In this document: positions 9,957 to 26,200 of the stretch, one piece after another
Numbering within the stretch: the first letter of the stretch is position 1
Layout: each line of letters starts with the position of its first letter
Assembly (NCBI RefSeq): GCF_040954835.1
Contig: NC_090698.1
Coordinates: 7,066,501 to 7,130,500, forward strand
Direction of reading: 5' to 3'
Origin: Lepisosteus oculatus
Taxonomy: Eukaryota > Chordata > Actinopteri > Semionotiformes > Lepisosteidae
Length of the DNA: 64,000 nt
Program-made: the position numbers and the translations under genes
Notes under the pieces: model-generated
Told to the model about the DNA's origin: nothing
The model's input: only the letters and a program-made list of their open reading frames with translations
The model's database searches: none

Positions 9957-10400
9957 GTTCCTACCTCTGGCTCGGTCAGCAATTGTCCTATAACTTGCAT
10001 CCCTTGTCTTTTTCATGTCTCTATCCCGGGCGTCAGATTTGGCCCCGGTCCATTCATTCCTCTCATCCTCTGCTGCTACTACTGCCATTTCCTCGGCCCC
10101 AGGTCCTATCTCCGGCTCAGTGGGCAGCTGTCCTATGACTCATTTCCCTGTCTTGTTTGTGTCCCTATCCCCAGCGTCCAATTTGGCCTTAGGTTTGTCC
10201 TTTTGGTCCTCTGCTGCTACAGATACCATCTCCACAGCCCAGAGTCTGTCCAGCATCCTACTTCTGGCTCAGTCAGCAGCTGTCCTTTGTCTTTATCCTT
10301 GTCTTGTTTGTGTCTCTATCCACAGCATCCAGGTTGGCCCCAGGTTCATTCCTTTCATGCCATCTTCTCAGTCCCAGTTTCTCTTTCGCTTCACTTAGTA
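9957..10400. repeat. three-copy tandem repeat of about 145-150 bp
   Basis: Copies start near 9957, 10101 and 10253. Each has the order CTCTGGCTC(A/G)GT, AGCTGTCC, TGTCTTG/TTTTT, CTATCC, (A/T)TTTGGCC, CTCTGCTGCTAC. They are clearly related but diverged. On the minus strand each copy encodes a related peptide (for example AKSDARDRDMKKT, AKLDAGDRDTNKT, ANLDAVDRDTNKT), so an old repetitive coding segment is possible; stops interrupt it. Confidence 0.55.
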
Positions 10401-11242
10401 GACATACAGATAAGTTCAAAGCCATGTCTGCTTCTGGGTCAATGCAGCATCTTCTCAGTTACAGCATTGCAGCTGGAGTCCATACTCAATAAAATGGCTT
10501 GCTGCCTGGAGTGCACCCATTTGGCTGGGACCCCCAGAGGTTTATTTTCTCCTGATGGGAGTTTTTGTTTTCCTCTCCAGTATGTCCACGTGGGCACTGT
10601 GAATGGTCAATAATTAATTCACTCCTATTTCAGAGGCTGTCAGAAACCCAACAGTTAGTTCCTTATACTTAACTCTTCGTGCAATACCAATAGTTCACAT
10701 GTCAAGAGGTTTACGTGCCTCAGCCTCTGCTCTGAGCCAACCGCTCTGTTCTGGCCCGTCCATTTGCCTGGGAGGCTACCGTCAGTGGTTAAAGAAGGCC
10801 AAGACCTTGCCCTGGATGGCAGCTCACATCCTGGGTCATTTCAATAATATCGCTGATGTCTTTTTCTTGTTTCCAAAGTTACAGATCTTAGCCTAACTAT
10901 GATCTATTATTATCTTAAAAGATACATTTCTTTGCTTATATACAATGGAGAGATAGTGCATTGACCTATTATTATGCAAACACAGCAAAGACAACTAGAG
11001 GCCAACATAAGCATCTAACATTTGCAAATGTCTACAGCTGAAAATAGATAATTGTACAATAAAAACTGAAGAATTTGAAATGCAAATTCTCATATGGGTA
11101 TAATTAATGTTTTTGGGCATAAAAACAGCTTGCATGGATCTAGTGGTAACTGAAGTAGAAATCATTTAGAGCATGATTGATCATTTAACTTAGTTGGAAA
11201 GGAGTGTGGGATTAAGTCTGGTAAAGATCCTAAATATTTCAG
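10401..11242 (+). other. upstream intron of the mucin gene, ending in its splice acceptor
   Basis: No recognisable gene. The last bases (CCTAAATATTTCAG, AG at 11241-11242) form a plausible acceptor for the giant mucin exon. The in-frame ATG at 11194 upstream of this AG would not give a signal peptide, so I take this stretch as intron. Confidence 0.5.
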
Positions 11243-14200
11243 GAGCTGCCACAACCACACCTGCGGCCACACTAACAACCAGCATGGCAGCTGACACGAC
11301 AACAACTTATGACGGTCCCACAACCAGCACGGCAGCTAAAACAACCACAACAGCAGCTGCAAAGACAACCAGCACGGCGGCTAACACGACGACAACTGCG
11401 AATGGACCGACAACCAGCAAGGCAGCTGACACGACCACATCTGCAAACAGACCAACAACTAGCACGGCGGCTGACACGACTACAAGTTCGGCCACACTGA
11501 CAACAAGCACAGTGGCTGACACAACGACAACTGCGGATGGACGGACAACCAGCACGGTGGCTGACACGACCACAACTACGAACGGACCGACAACCAGCAC
11601 GGTGGCTGACACGACCACAACTACGACCGGACCGACAACCAGCACGGTGGCTGACACGACCACAACTTCGGCCGCACTGACATCCAGCACGGTGGCTGAC
11701 ACGACCACAACTTCGAACGGACCGACAACCAGCACGGCGGCTGACACGACCACACCTGCAGCTACACTGACAACCAGCACGGTGGCTGACACGACCACAA
11801 CTACGAACGGACCGACAACCAGCACGGCGGCTCACACGAACACAACTACGAACGGACAAACATCAAGCACAGTGGCTGACACGACCACAACTGCAGCTGC
11901 ACTGACATCTAGCACGGCGGCTGACACAACCACACCTGCGGCTACACTGACAACCAGCACGGCGGCTGACACGACCACAACATCGGCTACACAGACAACC
12001 AGCACGGCGGCTGACACGACCACAACTACGAACGGACCGACAACCAGCACGGTGGATGACACGACCACAACTACGAACGGACCGACAACCAGCACGGTGG
12101 CTGACACGACCACAACTACGAACGGACCGACAACCAGCACGGCGGCTGACACGACCACAACATCGGCTACACTGACAACCAGCACGGCGGCTGACACGAC
12201 CACAACTACGAACGGACCGACAACCAGCACGGTGGCTGACACGACCACAACTTCGGCCACACTGACATCCAGCACGGTGGCTGACACGACCACAACTTCG
12301 AACGGACCGACAACCAGCACGGCGGCTAACACGACCACAACTACGAACGGACCGACAACCAGCACGGTGGCTGACACGACCACAACTACGAACGGACCGA
12401 CAACCAGCACGGCGGCTGACACGACCACAACATCGGCTACACTGACAACCAGCACGGCGGCTGACACGACCACAACTACGAACGGACCGACAACCAGCAC
12501 GGTGGCTGACACGACCACAACTTCGGCCGCACTGACATCCAGCACGGCGGCTGACACGACCACAACTGCAGCTACACTGACAACCAGCACGGTGGCTGAC
12601 ACGACCACAACTACGAACGGACCGACAACCAGCACGGTGGCTGACATGACCACAACTGCGAACGGACCGACAACCAGCACGGTTGCTGACACAATCACAA
12701 CATCGGCTACACTGACAACCAGCACGGCGGCTGACGCGACTACACCTGCAGCTACACTGACATCCAGCACGGTGGCTGACACGACCACAACTACGAACGG
12801 ACCGACAACCAGCACGGTGGCTGACACGACCACAACAACGAACGGACCGACAACCAGCACGGCGGCTGACACGACCACACCTGCAGCTACACTGACAACC
12901 AGCATGGTGGCTGAGACGACCACAACTACGAACGGACCAACAACCAACACGGCGGCTGACACAACCACAACTGCAGCTACACTGACATCCAGCACGGCGG
13001 CTGACACGACCACAACTACGAACGGACCGACAACCAGCACGGCGGCTGACACGACCACAACTGCAGCTGCACTGACATCCAGCACGGCGGCTGACACGAC
13101 CACAACTACGAACGGACCGACAACCAGCACGGCGGCTGACACGACCACAACTACAAACGGACCGACAACCAGCACGGTGGCTGACACGACCACAACTGCA
13201 GCTGCACTGACATCCAGCACGGCGGCTGACACGACCACAACTACGAACGGACCGACAACCAGCACGGCGGCTGATACGACCACAACTACGAACGGACCAA
13301 CAACCAACACGGCGGCTGACACAACCACACATGCGTCAGTACTGACAACCAGCACGGCGGCTGACACGACCACAACTGCAGCTGCACTGACATCCAGCAC
13401 GGTGGCTGACACGACCACAACTACGAACGGACCGACAACCAGCACGGTGGCTGACACGACCACAACTACGAACGGACCGACAACCAGCACGGTGGCTGAC
13501 ACGACCACAACTTCGGCCGCACTGACATCCAGCACGGCGGCTGACACGACCACAACTACGAACGGACCGACAACCAGCACGGTGGCTGACACGACCACAA
13601 CTTCGGCCGCACTGACATCCAGCACAGCGGCTGACACGACCACAACTGCAGCTGCACTGACATCCAGCACGGCGGCTGACACGACCACACCTGCAGCTAC
13701 ACTGACAACCAGCACGGTGGCTGACACGACCACAACTACGAACGGACCGACAACCAGCACGGCGGCTGACACGACCACAACATCGGCTACACTGACAACC
13801 AGCACGGCGGCTGACACGACCACAACTACGAACGGACCGACAACCAGCACGGTGGCTGACATGACCACAACTGCGAACGGACCGACAACCAGCACGGTTG
13901 CTGACACAATCACAACATCGGCTACACTGACAACCAGCACGGCGGCTGACGCGACTACACCTGCAGCTACACTGACATCCAGCACGGTGGCTGACACGAC
14001 CACAACTACGAACGGACCGACAACCAGCACGGTGGCTGACACGACCACAACAACGAACGGACCGACAACCAGCACGGCGGCTGACACGACCACACCTGCA
14101 GCTACACTGACAACCAGCATGGTGGCTGAGACGACCACAACTACGAACGGACCAACAACCAACACGGCGGCTGACACAACCACAACTGCAGCTGCACTGA

Positions 14201-17200
14201 CATCCAGCACGGCGGCTGACACGACCACAACTACGAACGGACCGACAACCAGCACGGCGGCTGACACGACCACAACTACAAACGGACCGACAACCAGCAC
14301 GGTGGCTGACACGACCACAACTGCAGCTGCACTGACATCCAGCACGGCGGCTGACACGACCACAACTACGAACGGACCGACAACCAGCACGGCGGCTGAT
14401 ACGACCACAACTACGAACGGACCAACAACCAACACGGCGGCTGACACAACCACACATGCGTCAGTACTGACAACCAGCACGGCGGCTGACACGACCACAA
14501 CTGCAGCTGCACTGACATCCAGCACGGCGGCTGACACGACCACACCTGCAGCTACACTGACAACCAGCACGGTGGCTGACACGACCACAACTACGAACGG
14601 ACCGACAACCAGCACGGTGGCTGACACGACCACAACTACGAACGGACCGACAACCAGCACGGTGGCTGACACGACCACAACTTCGGCCGCACTGACATCC
14701 AGCACGGCGGCTGACACGACCACAACTACGAACGGACCGACAACCAGCACGGTGGCTGACACGACCACAACTTCGGCCGCACTGACATCCAGCACAGCGG
14801 CTGACACGACCACAACTGCAGCTGCACTGACATCCAGCACAGCGGCTGACACGACCACAACTGCAGCTGCACTGACATCCAGCACAGCGGCTGACACGAC
14901 CACAACTGCAGCTGCACTGACATCCAGTACGGCGGCTGACACGACCACACCTGCAGCTACACTGACAACCAGCACGGCGGCTGACACGACCACAACTACG
15001 AACGGACCGACAACCAGCACGGCGGCTGACACGACCACAACTGCAGCTACACTGACAACCAGCACGGTGGCTGACACGACCACAACTACGAACGGACCGA
15101 CAACCAGCACGGTGGCTGACACGACCACAACTACGAACGGACCGACAACCAGCACGGTGGCTGACACGACCACAACTTCGGCCGCACTGACATCCAGCAC
15201 GGCGGCTGACACGACCACAACTACGAACGGACCGACAACCAGCACGGTGGCTGACACGACCACAACTTCGGCCGCACTGACATCCAGCACAGCGGCTGAC
15301 ACGACCACAACTGCAGCTGCACTGACATCCAGCACGGCGGCTGACATGACCACACCTGCGTCAGCATTGACATCCAGCACGGCGGCTGACACGACCACAA
15401 CTGCAGCTGCACTGACATCCAGCACGGCGGCTGACACGACCACACCTGCAGCTACACTGACAACCAGCACGGTGGCTGACACGACCACAACTACGAACGG
15501 ACCGACAACCAGCACGGTGGCTGACACGACCACAACTTCGGCCGCACTGACATCCAGCACAGCGGCTGACACGACCACAACTGCAGCTGCACTGACATCC
15601 AGCACGGCGGCTGACATGACCACACCTGCGTCAGCATTGACATCCAGCACGGCGGCTGACACGACCACAACTGCAGCTGCACTGACATCCAGCACGGCGG
15701 CTGACACGACCACACCTGCAGCTACACTGACAACCAGCACGGTGGCTGACACGACCACAACTACGAACGGACCGACAACCAGCACGGCGATTGACACGAC
15801 CACAACTGCAGCTGCACTGACATCCAGCACGGTGGCTGACACGACCACAACTACGAACGGACCGACAACCAGCACGGCGGCTGACACGACCACAACTACA
15901 AACGGACCGACAACCAGCACGGTGGCTGACACGACCACAACTGCAGCTGCACTGACATCCAGCACGGCGGCTGACACGACCACACCTGCGGCTACACTGA
16001 CAACCAGCACGGTGGCTGACACGACCACAACTTCGGCCGCACTGACATCCAGCACGGTGGCTGACACGACCACAACTACGAACGGACCAACAACCAACAC
16101 GGCGGCTGACACAACCACACCTGCGTCAGCACTGACATCCAGTACGGCGGCTGACACGACCACACCTGCGTCAGCATTGACATCCAGCACGGCGGCTGAG
16201 ACGACCACAACTTCGGCCGCACTGACATCCAGCACGGTGGCTGACACGACCACAACTTCGAACGGACCGACAACCAGCACGGTGGCTGACACGACCACAA
16301 CTACGAACGGACCGACAACCAGCACGGTGGTTGACACGAACACAACTTCGGCCGCACTGACATCCAGCACGGCGGCTGACACGACCACAACTGCAGCTAC
16401 ACTGACAAGCAGCACGGTGGCTGACACGACCACAACTACGAACGGACCGACAACCAGCACGGTGGCTGACACGACCACAACTACGAACGGACCGACAACC
16501 AGCACGGTTGCTGACACAATCACAACATCGGCTACACTGACAACCAGCACGGCGGCTGACACGACTACACCTGCAGCTACACTGACAACCAGCACGGTGG
16601 CTGACACGACCAGAACTGCAGCAACACTGACAACCAGCACGGTGGCTGACACGACCAAAACTACGAACGGACCGACAACCAGCACGGTGGCTGACACGAC
16701 CACAACTACGAACGGACCGACAACCAGAACGGCGGCTGATACGACCACAACTACGAACGGACCAACAACCAACACGGCGGTTGACACAACCACACATGCG
16801 TCAGTACTGACAACCAGCACGGTGGCTGACACGACCACACCTGCGGCTACACTGACAACCAGAACGGTGGCTGACACGACCACAACTACGAACGGACCGA
16901 CAACCAGCACGGCGGCTGACACGACCACAACTGCAGCTACACTGACAACCAGCACGGTGGCTGACACGACCACAACAACGAACGGACCGACAACCAGCAC
17001 GGCGGCTGAAACGACCACACCTGCGGCTACACTGACAACCAGCATGGTGGCTGACACGACCACACCTGCAGCTACACTGACAACCAGCATGGTGGCTGAG
17101 ACGACCACAACTACGAACGGACCAACAACCAACACGGCGGCTGACACAACCACACATGCGTCAGTACTGACAACCAGCACGGCAGCTGACATGACCACAC

Positions 17201-20200
17201 CTGCGGCTACACTGACAACCAGCACGGTGGCTGACAAGACCACAACTACAAACGGACCGACAACCAGCACGGTGGCTGATACGACAACAACTACGAACGG
17301 ACCGACAACCAGCACGGCAGCTGACACGACCACAACTACAAACGGACCGACAACCAGCACGGTGGCTGACACAACCACAACTTCGGCCGCACTGGCATCC
17401 AGTACGGTGGCTGACACGACCACAACTACGAACGGACCGACAACCAGTACGGTGGCTGACACGACCACAACTGCAGCAACACTGACAACCAGCACGGTGG
17501 CTGACACGACCACAACCACGAACGGACCAACAACCAACACGGCGGCTGACACAACCACACCTGCGTCAGTATTGACATCCAGCACGGCGGCTGACACAAC
17601 CACAACTACGAACGGACCGACAACCAGCACGGCGGCTGACACGACCACAACTGTAGCCCTACTGACATCCAGTACGGCGGCTGACACAACCACACCTGCG
17701 GCTACACTGACAACCAGCACGGTGGCTGACACGACCACAACTACGAACGGACCGACAACCAACACTGCGGCTGACACAACCACACATGCGTCAGTACTGA
17801 CAACCAGCACGGCGGCTGACATAACCACACCTGCGGCTACACTGACAACCAGCACGGTGGCTGACAAGACCACAACTACAAACGGACCGACAACCAGCAC
17901 GGTGGCTGACACAACCATAACTTCGGCCGCACTGACATCCAGCACGGCGGCTGACACGACCACAACTACGAACGGACCGACAACCAGCACGGCGGCTGAC
18001 ACGACCACAACTACGAACGGACCGACAACCAGCACGGCGGCTGACACGACCACAACTACAAACGGACCGACAACCAGCACGGCGGCTGACACGACCACAA
18101 CTGCAGCTGCACTGACATCCAGCACTGCGGCTGACACGACCACACCTGCAGCTACACTTACAACCAGCACGGTGGCTGATACGACCACAACTACGAACGG
18201 ACCAACAACCAGCACGGTGGCTGACACGACCACAACTACGAACGGACCGACAACCAGCACGGCGGCTGACACGACCACAACTTCGGCCGCACTGATATCC
18301 AGCACGGCGGCTGACACGACCACAACTGCAGCTACACTGACAACCAGCACGGTGGCTGACACGACCACAACTTCGGCCGCACTGATATCCAGCACGGCGG
18401 CTGACACGACCACAACTGCAGCTACACTGACAACCAGCACGGTGGCTGACAAGACCACAACTACAAACGGACCGACAACCAGCACGGTGGCTGATACGAC
18501 AACAACTACGAACGGACCGACAACCAGCACGGCGGCTGACACGACCACAACTACAAACGGACCGACAACCAGCACGGTGGCTGACACAACCATAACTTCG
18601 GCCGCACTGACATCCAGCACGGCGGCTGACACGACCACAACTACGAACGGACCGACAACCAGCACGGCGGCTGACACGACCACAACTACGAACGGACCGA
18701 CAACCAGCACGGCGGCTGACACGACCACAACTACAAACGGACCGACAACCAGCACGGCGGCTGACACGACCACAACTGCAGCTGCACTGACATCCAGCAC
18801 TGCGGCTGACACGACCACACCTGCAGCTACACTTACAACCAGCACGGTGGCTGATACGACCACAACTACGAACGGACCAACAACCAGCACGGTGGCTGAC
18901 ACGACCACAACTACGAACGGACCGACAACCAGCACGGCGGCTGACACGACCACAACTTCGGCCGCACTGATATCCAGCACGGCGGCTGACACGACCACAA
19001 CTGCAGCTACACTGACAACCAGCACGGTGGCTGACACGACCACAACTTCGGCCGCACTGATATCCAGCACGGCGGCTGACACGACCACAACTGCAGCTAC
19101 ACTGACAACCAGCACGGTGGCTGACACGACCACAACTACGAACGGACCGACAACCAGTACGGTGGCTGACACGACCACAACTACGAACGGACCGACAACC
19201 AGCACGGTGGCTGACACGACCACAACTGCAGCAACACTGACAACCAGCACGGTGGCTGACACGACCACAACCACGAACGGACCAACAACCAATACGGCGG
19301 CTGACACAACCACACCTGCGTCAGTATTGACATCCAGCACGGCGGCTGACACAACCACAACTACGAACGGACCGACAACCAGCACGGCGGCTGACACGAC
19401 CACAACTGTAGCCCTACTGACATCCAGTACGGCGGCTGACACAACCACACCTGCGGCTACACTGACAACCAGCACGGTGGCTGACACGACCACAACTACA
19501 AACGGACCGACAACCAGCACGACGGCTGACACGACCACAACTACGAACGGACCAACAACCAACACGGCGGCTGACACAACCACAACTGCAGCTACACTGA
19601 CAACCAGCATGGTGGCTGAGAAGACCACAACTACGAACGGACCAACAACCAACACTGCGGCTGACACAACCACACATGCGTCAGTACTGACAACCAGCAC
19701 GGCGGCTGACATAACCACACCTGCGGCTACACTGACAACCAGCACGGTGGCTGACAAGACCACAACTACAAACGGACCGACAACCAGCACGGTGGCTGAC
19801 ACAACCATAACTTCGGCCGCACTGACATCCAGCACGGCGGCTGACACGACCACAACTACGAACGGACCGACAACCAGCACGGCGGCTGACACGACCACAA
19901 CTACAAACGGACCGACAACCAGCACGGCGGCTGACACAACCACACCTGCAGCTACACTGACAACCAGCACGGTGGCTGACACGACCACAACTGCAGCTGC
20001 ACTGACATCCAGCACTGCGGCTGACACGACCACACCTGCAGCTACACTTACAACCAGCACGGTGGCTGATACGACCACAACTACGAACGGACCAACAACC
20101 AGCACGGTGGCTGACACGACCACAACTACGAACGGACCGACAACCAGCACGGCGGCTGACACGACCACAACTTCGGCCGCACTGATATCCAGCACGGCGG

Positions 20201-23200
20201 CTGACACGACCACAACTGCAGCTACACTGACAACCAGCACGGTGGCTGACACGACCACAACTTCGGCCGCACTGATATCCAGCACGGCGGCTGACACGAC
20301 CACAACTGCAGCTACACTGACAACCAGCACGGTGGCTGACACGACCACAACTACGAACGGACCGAAAACCAGCACGGCGGCTGACACAATCACAACATCG
20401 GCTACACTGACAACCAGCACGGCGGCTGACACGACTACACCTGCAGAAACACTGACAACCAGCACGGTGGCTGACACAACCACAACTTCGGCCGCACTGA
20501 CATCCAGCAAGGTGGCTGACACGACCACAACTACAAACGGACCGACAACCAGTACGGTGGCTGACACGACCACAATTGCAGCAACACTGACAACCAGCAC
20601 GGTGGCTGACACGACCACAACTATGAACGGACCGACAACCAGCAAGGTGGCTGACACGACCACACCTGCGTCAGCACTGACATCCAGCACGGCGTCTGAC
20701 ACGACCACAACTGCAGCTGCACTGACATCCAGTACGGCGGCTGACACGACCACACCTGCGTCAGCATTGACATCCAGCACGGCGGCTGACACGACCACAA
20801 CTACGAACAGACCGACAACCAGCACGGTGGCTGACAAGACCACAACTGTAGCCCTACTGACATCCAGTACGGAGGCTGACACAACCACACCTGCGTCAGC
20901 ATTGACATCCAGCACGGCGGCTGACACGACCACAACTACGAACGGACCGACAACCAGCACGGCGGCTGACACGACCACAACTGCAGCCCTACTGGCATCC
21001 AGTACGGCGGCTGACACAACCACACCTGCGGCTACACTGACAACCAGCACGGTGGCTGACACGACCACAACTACGAACGGACCGACAACCAGCACAGCGG
21101 CTGACACGACCACAACTACGAACGGACCAACAACCAACACGGCGGCTGACACAACCACAACTGCAGATACACTGACAACCAGCACAGGGGCTGACACGAC
21201 CACAACTTCGGCCGCACTGACATCCAGCACGTTGGCTGACACGACCACAACTACGAATGGACCGACAACCAGCACGGTTGCTGACACAATCACAACATCG
21301 GCTACACTGACAACCAGCACGGCGGCTGACACGACAACACCTGCAGCTACACTGACATCCAGCACTGTGGCTGACACGACCACAACTTCGAACGGACCGA
21401 CAACCAGCACGGCGGCTGACACAACCACACCTGCAGCTACACTGACAACCAGCACGGTGGCTGACACGACCACAACTGCGAACGGACCGACAACCAGCAC
21501 GGTGGCTGACACGACCATAACCACGAACGGACCAACAACCAACACGGCGGCTGACACAACTACACCTGCGTCAGCACTGACATCCAGCACGGCGGCTGAC
21601 ACGACCACAACTGCAGCTGCACTGACATCCAGTACGGCGGCTGACACGACCACACCTGCGTCAGCATTGACATCCAGCACGGCGGCTGACACGACCACAA
21701 CTACGAACAGACCGACAACCAGCACGGTGGCTGACACGACCACAAATACGAACGGACCGACAACCAGCACGGTTGCTGACACAATCACAACATCGGCTAC
21801 ACTAACAACCAGCACGGCGGCTGACACGACTACGCCTGCAGCTACACTGACAACCAGCACGGTGGCTCACACGACCACAACTTCGGCCGCACTGACATCC
21901 AGCACGATGGCTAACACGACCACAACTACGAACGGACCGACAACCAGTACGGTGGCTGACACGACCACAACTGCAGCAACACTGACAACCAGCACGGTGG
22001 CTGACACGACCACAACCACGAACGGACCAACAACCAACACGGCGGCTGACACGACCACAACTGTAGCCCTACTGACATCCAGTACGGCGGCTGACACAAC
22101 CACAACTACGAACGGACCAACAACCAACACGGCGGCTGACACAACCACAACTGCAGCTACACATACAACCAGCATGGTGGCTGAGAAGACCACAACTACG
22201 AACGGACCAACAACCAACACTGCGGCTGACACAACCACACATGCGTCAGTACTGACAACCAGCACGGCGGCTGACATGACCACACCTGCGGCTACACTGA
22301 CAACCAGCACGGTGGCTGACAAGACCACAACTACAAACGGACCGACAACCAGCACGGTGGCTGACACAACCATAACTTCGGCCGCACTGACATCCAGCAC
22401 GGCGGCTGACATGACCACAACTACGAACGGACCGACAACCAGCACGGTTGCTGACACAATCACAACATCGGCTACACTGACAACCAGCACGGCGGCTGAC
22501 ATGACTACACCTGCAGAAACACTGACAACCAGCACGGTGGCTGACACGACCACAACTTCGGCCGCACTGACATCCAGCACGGTGGCTGACACGACCACAA
22601 CTACGAACGGACCGACAACCAGTACGGTGGCTGACACGACCACAACTGCAGCAACACTGACAACCAGCACGGTGGCTGACACGACCACAACTATGAACGG
22701 ACCGACAACCAGCAAGGTGGCTGACACGACCACAACCACGAACGGATCAACAACCAACACGGCGGCTGACACAACCACACCTGCGTCAGCACTGACATCC
22801 AGCACGGCGTCTGACACGACCACAACTACGAACGGACCGACAACCAGCACGGCGGCTGACACGACCACAACTACGAACGGACCGACAACCAGCACGGCGG
22901 CTGACACGACCACAACTGCAGCCCTACTGACATCCAGTACGGCGGCTGACACGACCACACCTGCGTCAGCATTGACATCCAGCACGGCGGCTGACACGAC
23001 CACAACTACGAACGGACCGACAACCAGCACGGCGGCTGACACGACCACAACTGCAGCCCTACTGACATCCAGTACGGCGGCTGACACAACCACACCTGCG
23101 GCTACACTGACAACCAGCACGGTGGCTGACACGACCACAACTACGAACGGACCGACAACCAGCACAGCGGCTGACACGACCACAACTACGAACGGACCAA

Positions 23201-26200
23201 CAACCAACACGGCGGCTGACACAACCACAACTGCAGCTACACTGACAACCAGCATGGTGGCTGAGAAGACCACAACTACGAACGGACCAACAACCAGCAC
23301 TGCGGCTGACACAACCACACATGCGTCAGTACTGACAACCAGCACGGCGGCTGACACAACCACAACTACGAACGGACCAACAACCAACACGGCGGCTGAC
23401 ACAACCACAACTGCAGCTACACATACAACCAGCATGGTGGCTGAGAAGACCACAACTACGAACGGACCAACAACCAACACTGCGGCTGACACAACCACAC
23501 ATGCGTCAGTACTGACAACCAGCACGGCGGCTGACATGACCACACCTGCGGCTACACTGACAACCAGCACGGTGGCTGACAAGACCACAACTACAAACGG
23601 ACCGACAACCAGCACGGTGGCTGACACAACCATAACTTCGGCCGCACTGACATCCAGCACGGCGGCTGACATGACCACAACTACGAACGGACCGACAACC
23701 AGCACGGTTGCTGACACAATCACAACATCGGCTACACTGACAACCAGCACGGCGGCTGACATGACTACACCTGCAGAAACACTGACAACCAGCACGGTGG
23801 CTGACACGACCACAACTTCGGCCGCACTGACATCCAGCACGGTGGCTGACACGACCACAACTACGAACGGACCGACAACCAGTACGGTGGCTGACACGAC
23901 CACAACTGCAGCAACACTGACAACCAGCACGGTGGCTGACACGACCACAACTATGAACGGACCGACAACCAGCAAGGTGGCTGACACGACCACAACCACG
24001 AACGGATCAACAACCAACACGGCGGCTGACACAACCACACCTGCGTCAGCACTGACATCCAGCACGGCGTCTGACACGACCACAACTACGAACGGACCGA
24101 CAACCAGCACGGCGGCTGACACGACCACAACTACGAACGGACCGACAACCAGCACGGCGGCTGACACGACCACAACTGCAGCCCTACTGACATCCAGTAC
24201 GGCGGCTGACACGACCACACCTGCGTCAGCATTGACATCCAGCACGGCGGCTGACACGACCACAACTACGAACGGACCGACAACCAGCACGGCGGCTGAC
24301 ACGACCACAACTGCAGCCCTACTGACATCCAGTACGGCGGCTGACACAACCACACCTGCGGCTACACTGACAACCAGCACGGTGGCTGACACGACCACAA
24401 CTACGAACGGACCGACAACCAGCACAGCGGCTGACACGACCACAACTACGAACGGACCAACAACCAACACGGCGGCTGACACAACCACAACTGCAGCTAC
24501 ACTGACAACCAGCACAGGGGCTGACACGACCACAACCACGAACGGACCAACAACCAACACGGCGGCTGACACGACCACAACTGTAGCCCTACTGACATCC
24601 AGTACAGCGGCTGACACAACCACACCTGCGGCTACACTGACAACCAGCACGGTGGCTGACACGACCACAACTACGAACGGACCGACAACCAGCACGACGG
24701 CTGACACGACCACAACTATGAACGGACCAACAACCAACACGGCGGCTGACACAACCACAACTGCAGCTACACTGACAACCAGCATGGTGGCTGAGAAGAC
24801 CACAACTACGAACGGACCAACAACCAGCACTGCGGCTGACACAACCACACATGCGTCAGTACTGACAACCAGCACGGCGGCTGACATGACCACACCTGCG
24901 GCTACACTGACAACCAGCACGGTGGCTGACAAGACCACAACTACAAACGGACCGAAAACCAGCACGGTGGCTGACACAACCATAACTTCGGCCGCACTGA
25001 CATCCAGCACGGCGGCTGACATGACCACAACTACGAACGGACCGACAACCAGCACGGTTGCTGACACAATCACAACATCGGCTACACTGACAACCAGCAC
25101 GGCGGCTGACACGACCACACCTGCGGCTACACTGACAACCAGCACGGTGGCTGACACGACGACAACTACGAACGGACCGACAACCAGCACGGTTGCTGAC
25201 ACAATCACAACATCGGCTACACTGACAACCAGCACGGCGGCTGACACGACTACACCTGCAGAAACACTGACAACCAGCACGGTGGCTGACACGACCACAA
25301 CTTCGGCCGCACTGACATCCAGCACGGTGGCTGACACGACCACAACTACGAACGGACCGACAACCAGTACGGTGGCTGACACGACCACAATTGCAGCAAC
25401 ACTGACAACCAGCACGGTGGCTGACACGACCACAACTATGAACGGACCGACAACCAGCAAGGTGGCTGACACGACCACAACCACGAACGGATCAACAACC
25501 AACACAGCGGCTGACACAACCACACCTGCGTCAGCACTGACATCCAGCACGGCGTCTGACACGACCACACCTGCGTCAGCATTGACATCCAGCACGGCGG
25601 CTGACACGACCACAACTGCAGCCCTACTGACATCCAGTACGGCGGCTGACACAACCACACCTGCGGCTACACTGACAACCAGCACGGTGGCTGACACGAC
25701 CACAACTACGAACGGACCGACAACCAGCACAGCGGCTGACACGACCACAACTACGAACGGACCGACAACCAACACGGCGGCTGACACAACCACAACTGCA
25801 GCTACACTGACAACCAGCACAGGGGCTGACACGACCACAACTTCGGCCGCACTGACATCCAGCACGTTGGCTGACACGACCACAACTACGAACGGACCAA
25901 CAACCAGCACGGCGGCTGACACAACCACACCTGCAGCTACACTGACAACCAGCACGGTGGCTGACATGACCACAACTGCAGCTACACTGACAACCAGCAC
26001 GGTGGCTGACACGACGACAACTACGAACGGACCGACAACCAGCATGGTTGCTGACACAATCACAACATCGGCTACACTGACAACCAGCACGGCGGCCGAC
26101 ACGACTACACCTGCAGCAATACTGACAACCAGCACGGTGGCTGACACGACCACAACTTCGGCCGCACTGACATCCAGCACGGTGGCTGACACGACCACAA

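Noticed and set aside
11194-11242. ATG at 11194 as the mucin start codon
   Set aside because: It would give no signal peptide for a type I membrane protein, and an acceptor AG lies between it and the repeats.
11272-14457. Cys/Arg-rich minus-strand frames (CGRVSRRAGC repeats)
   Set aside because: A third-frame shadow of the same units; interrupted and without start or promoter signals.
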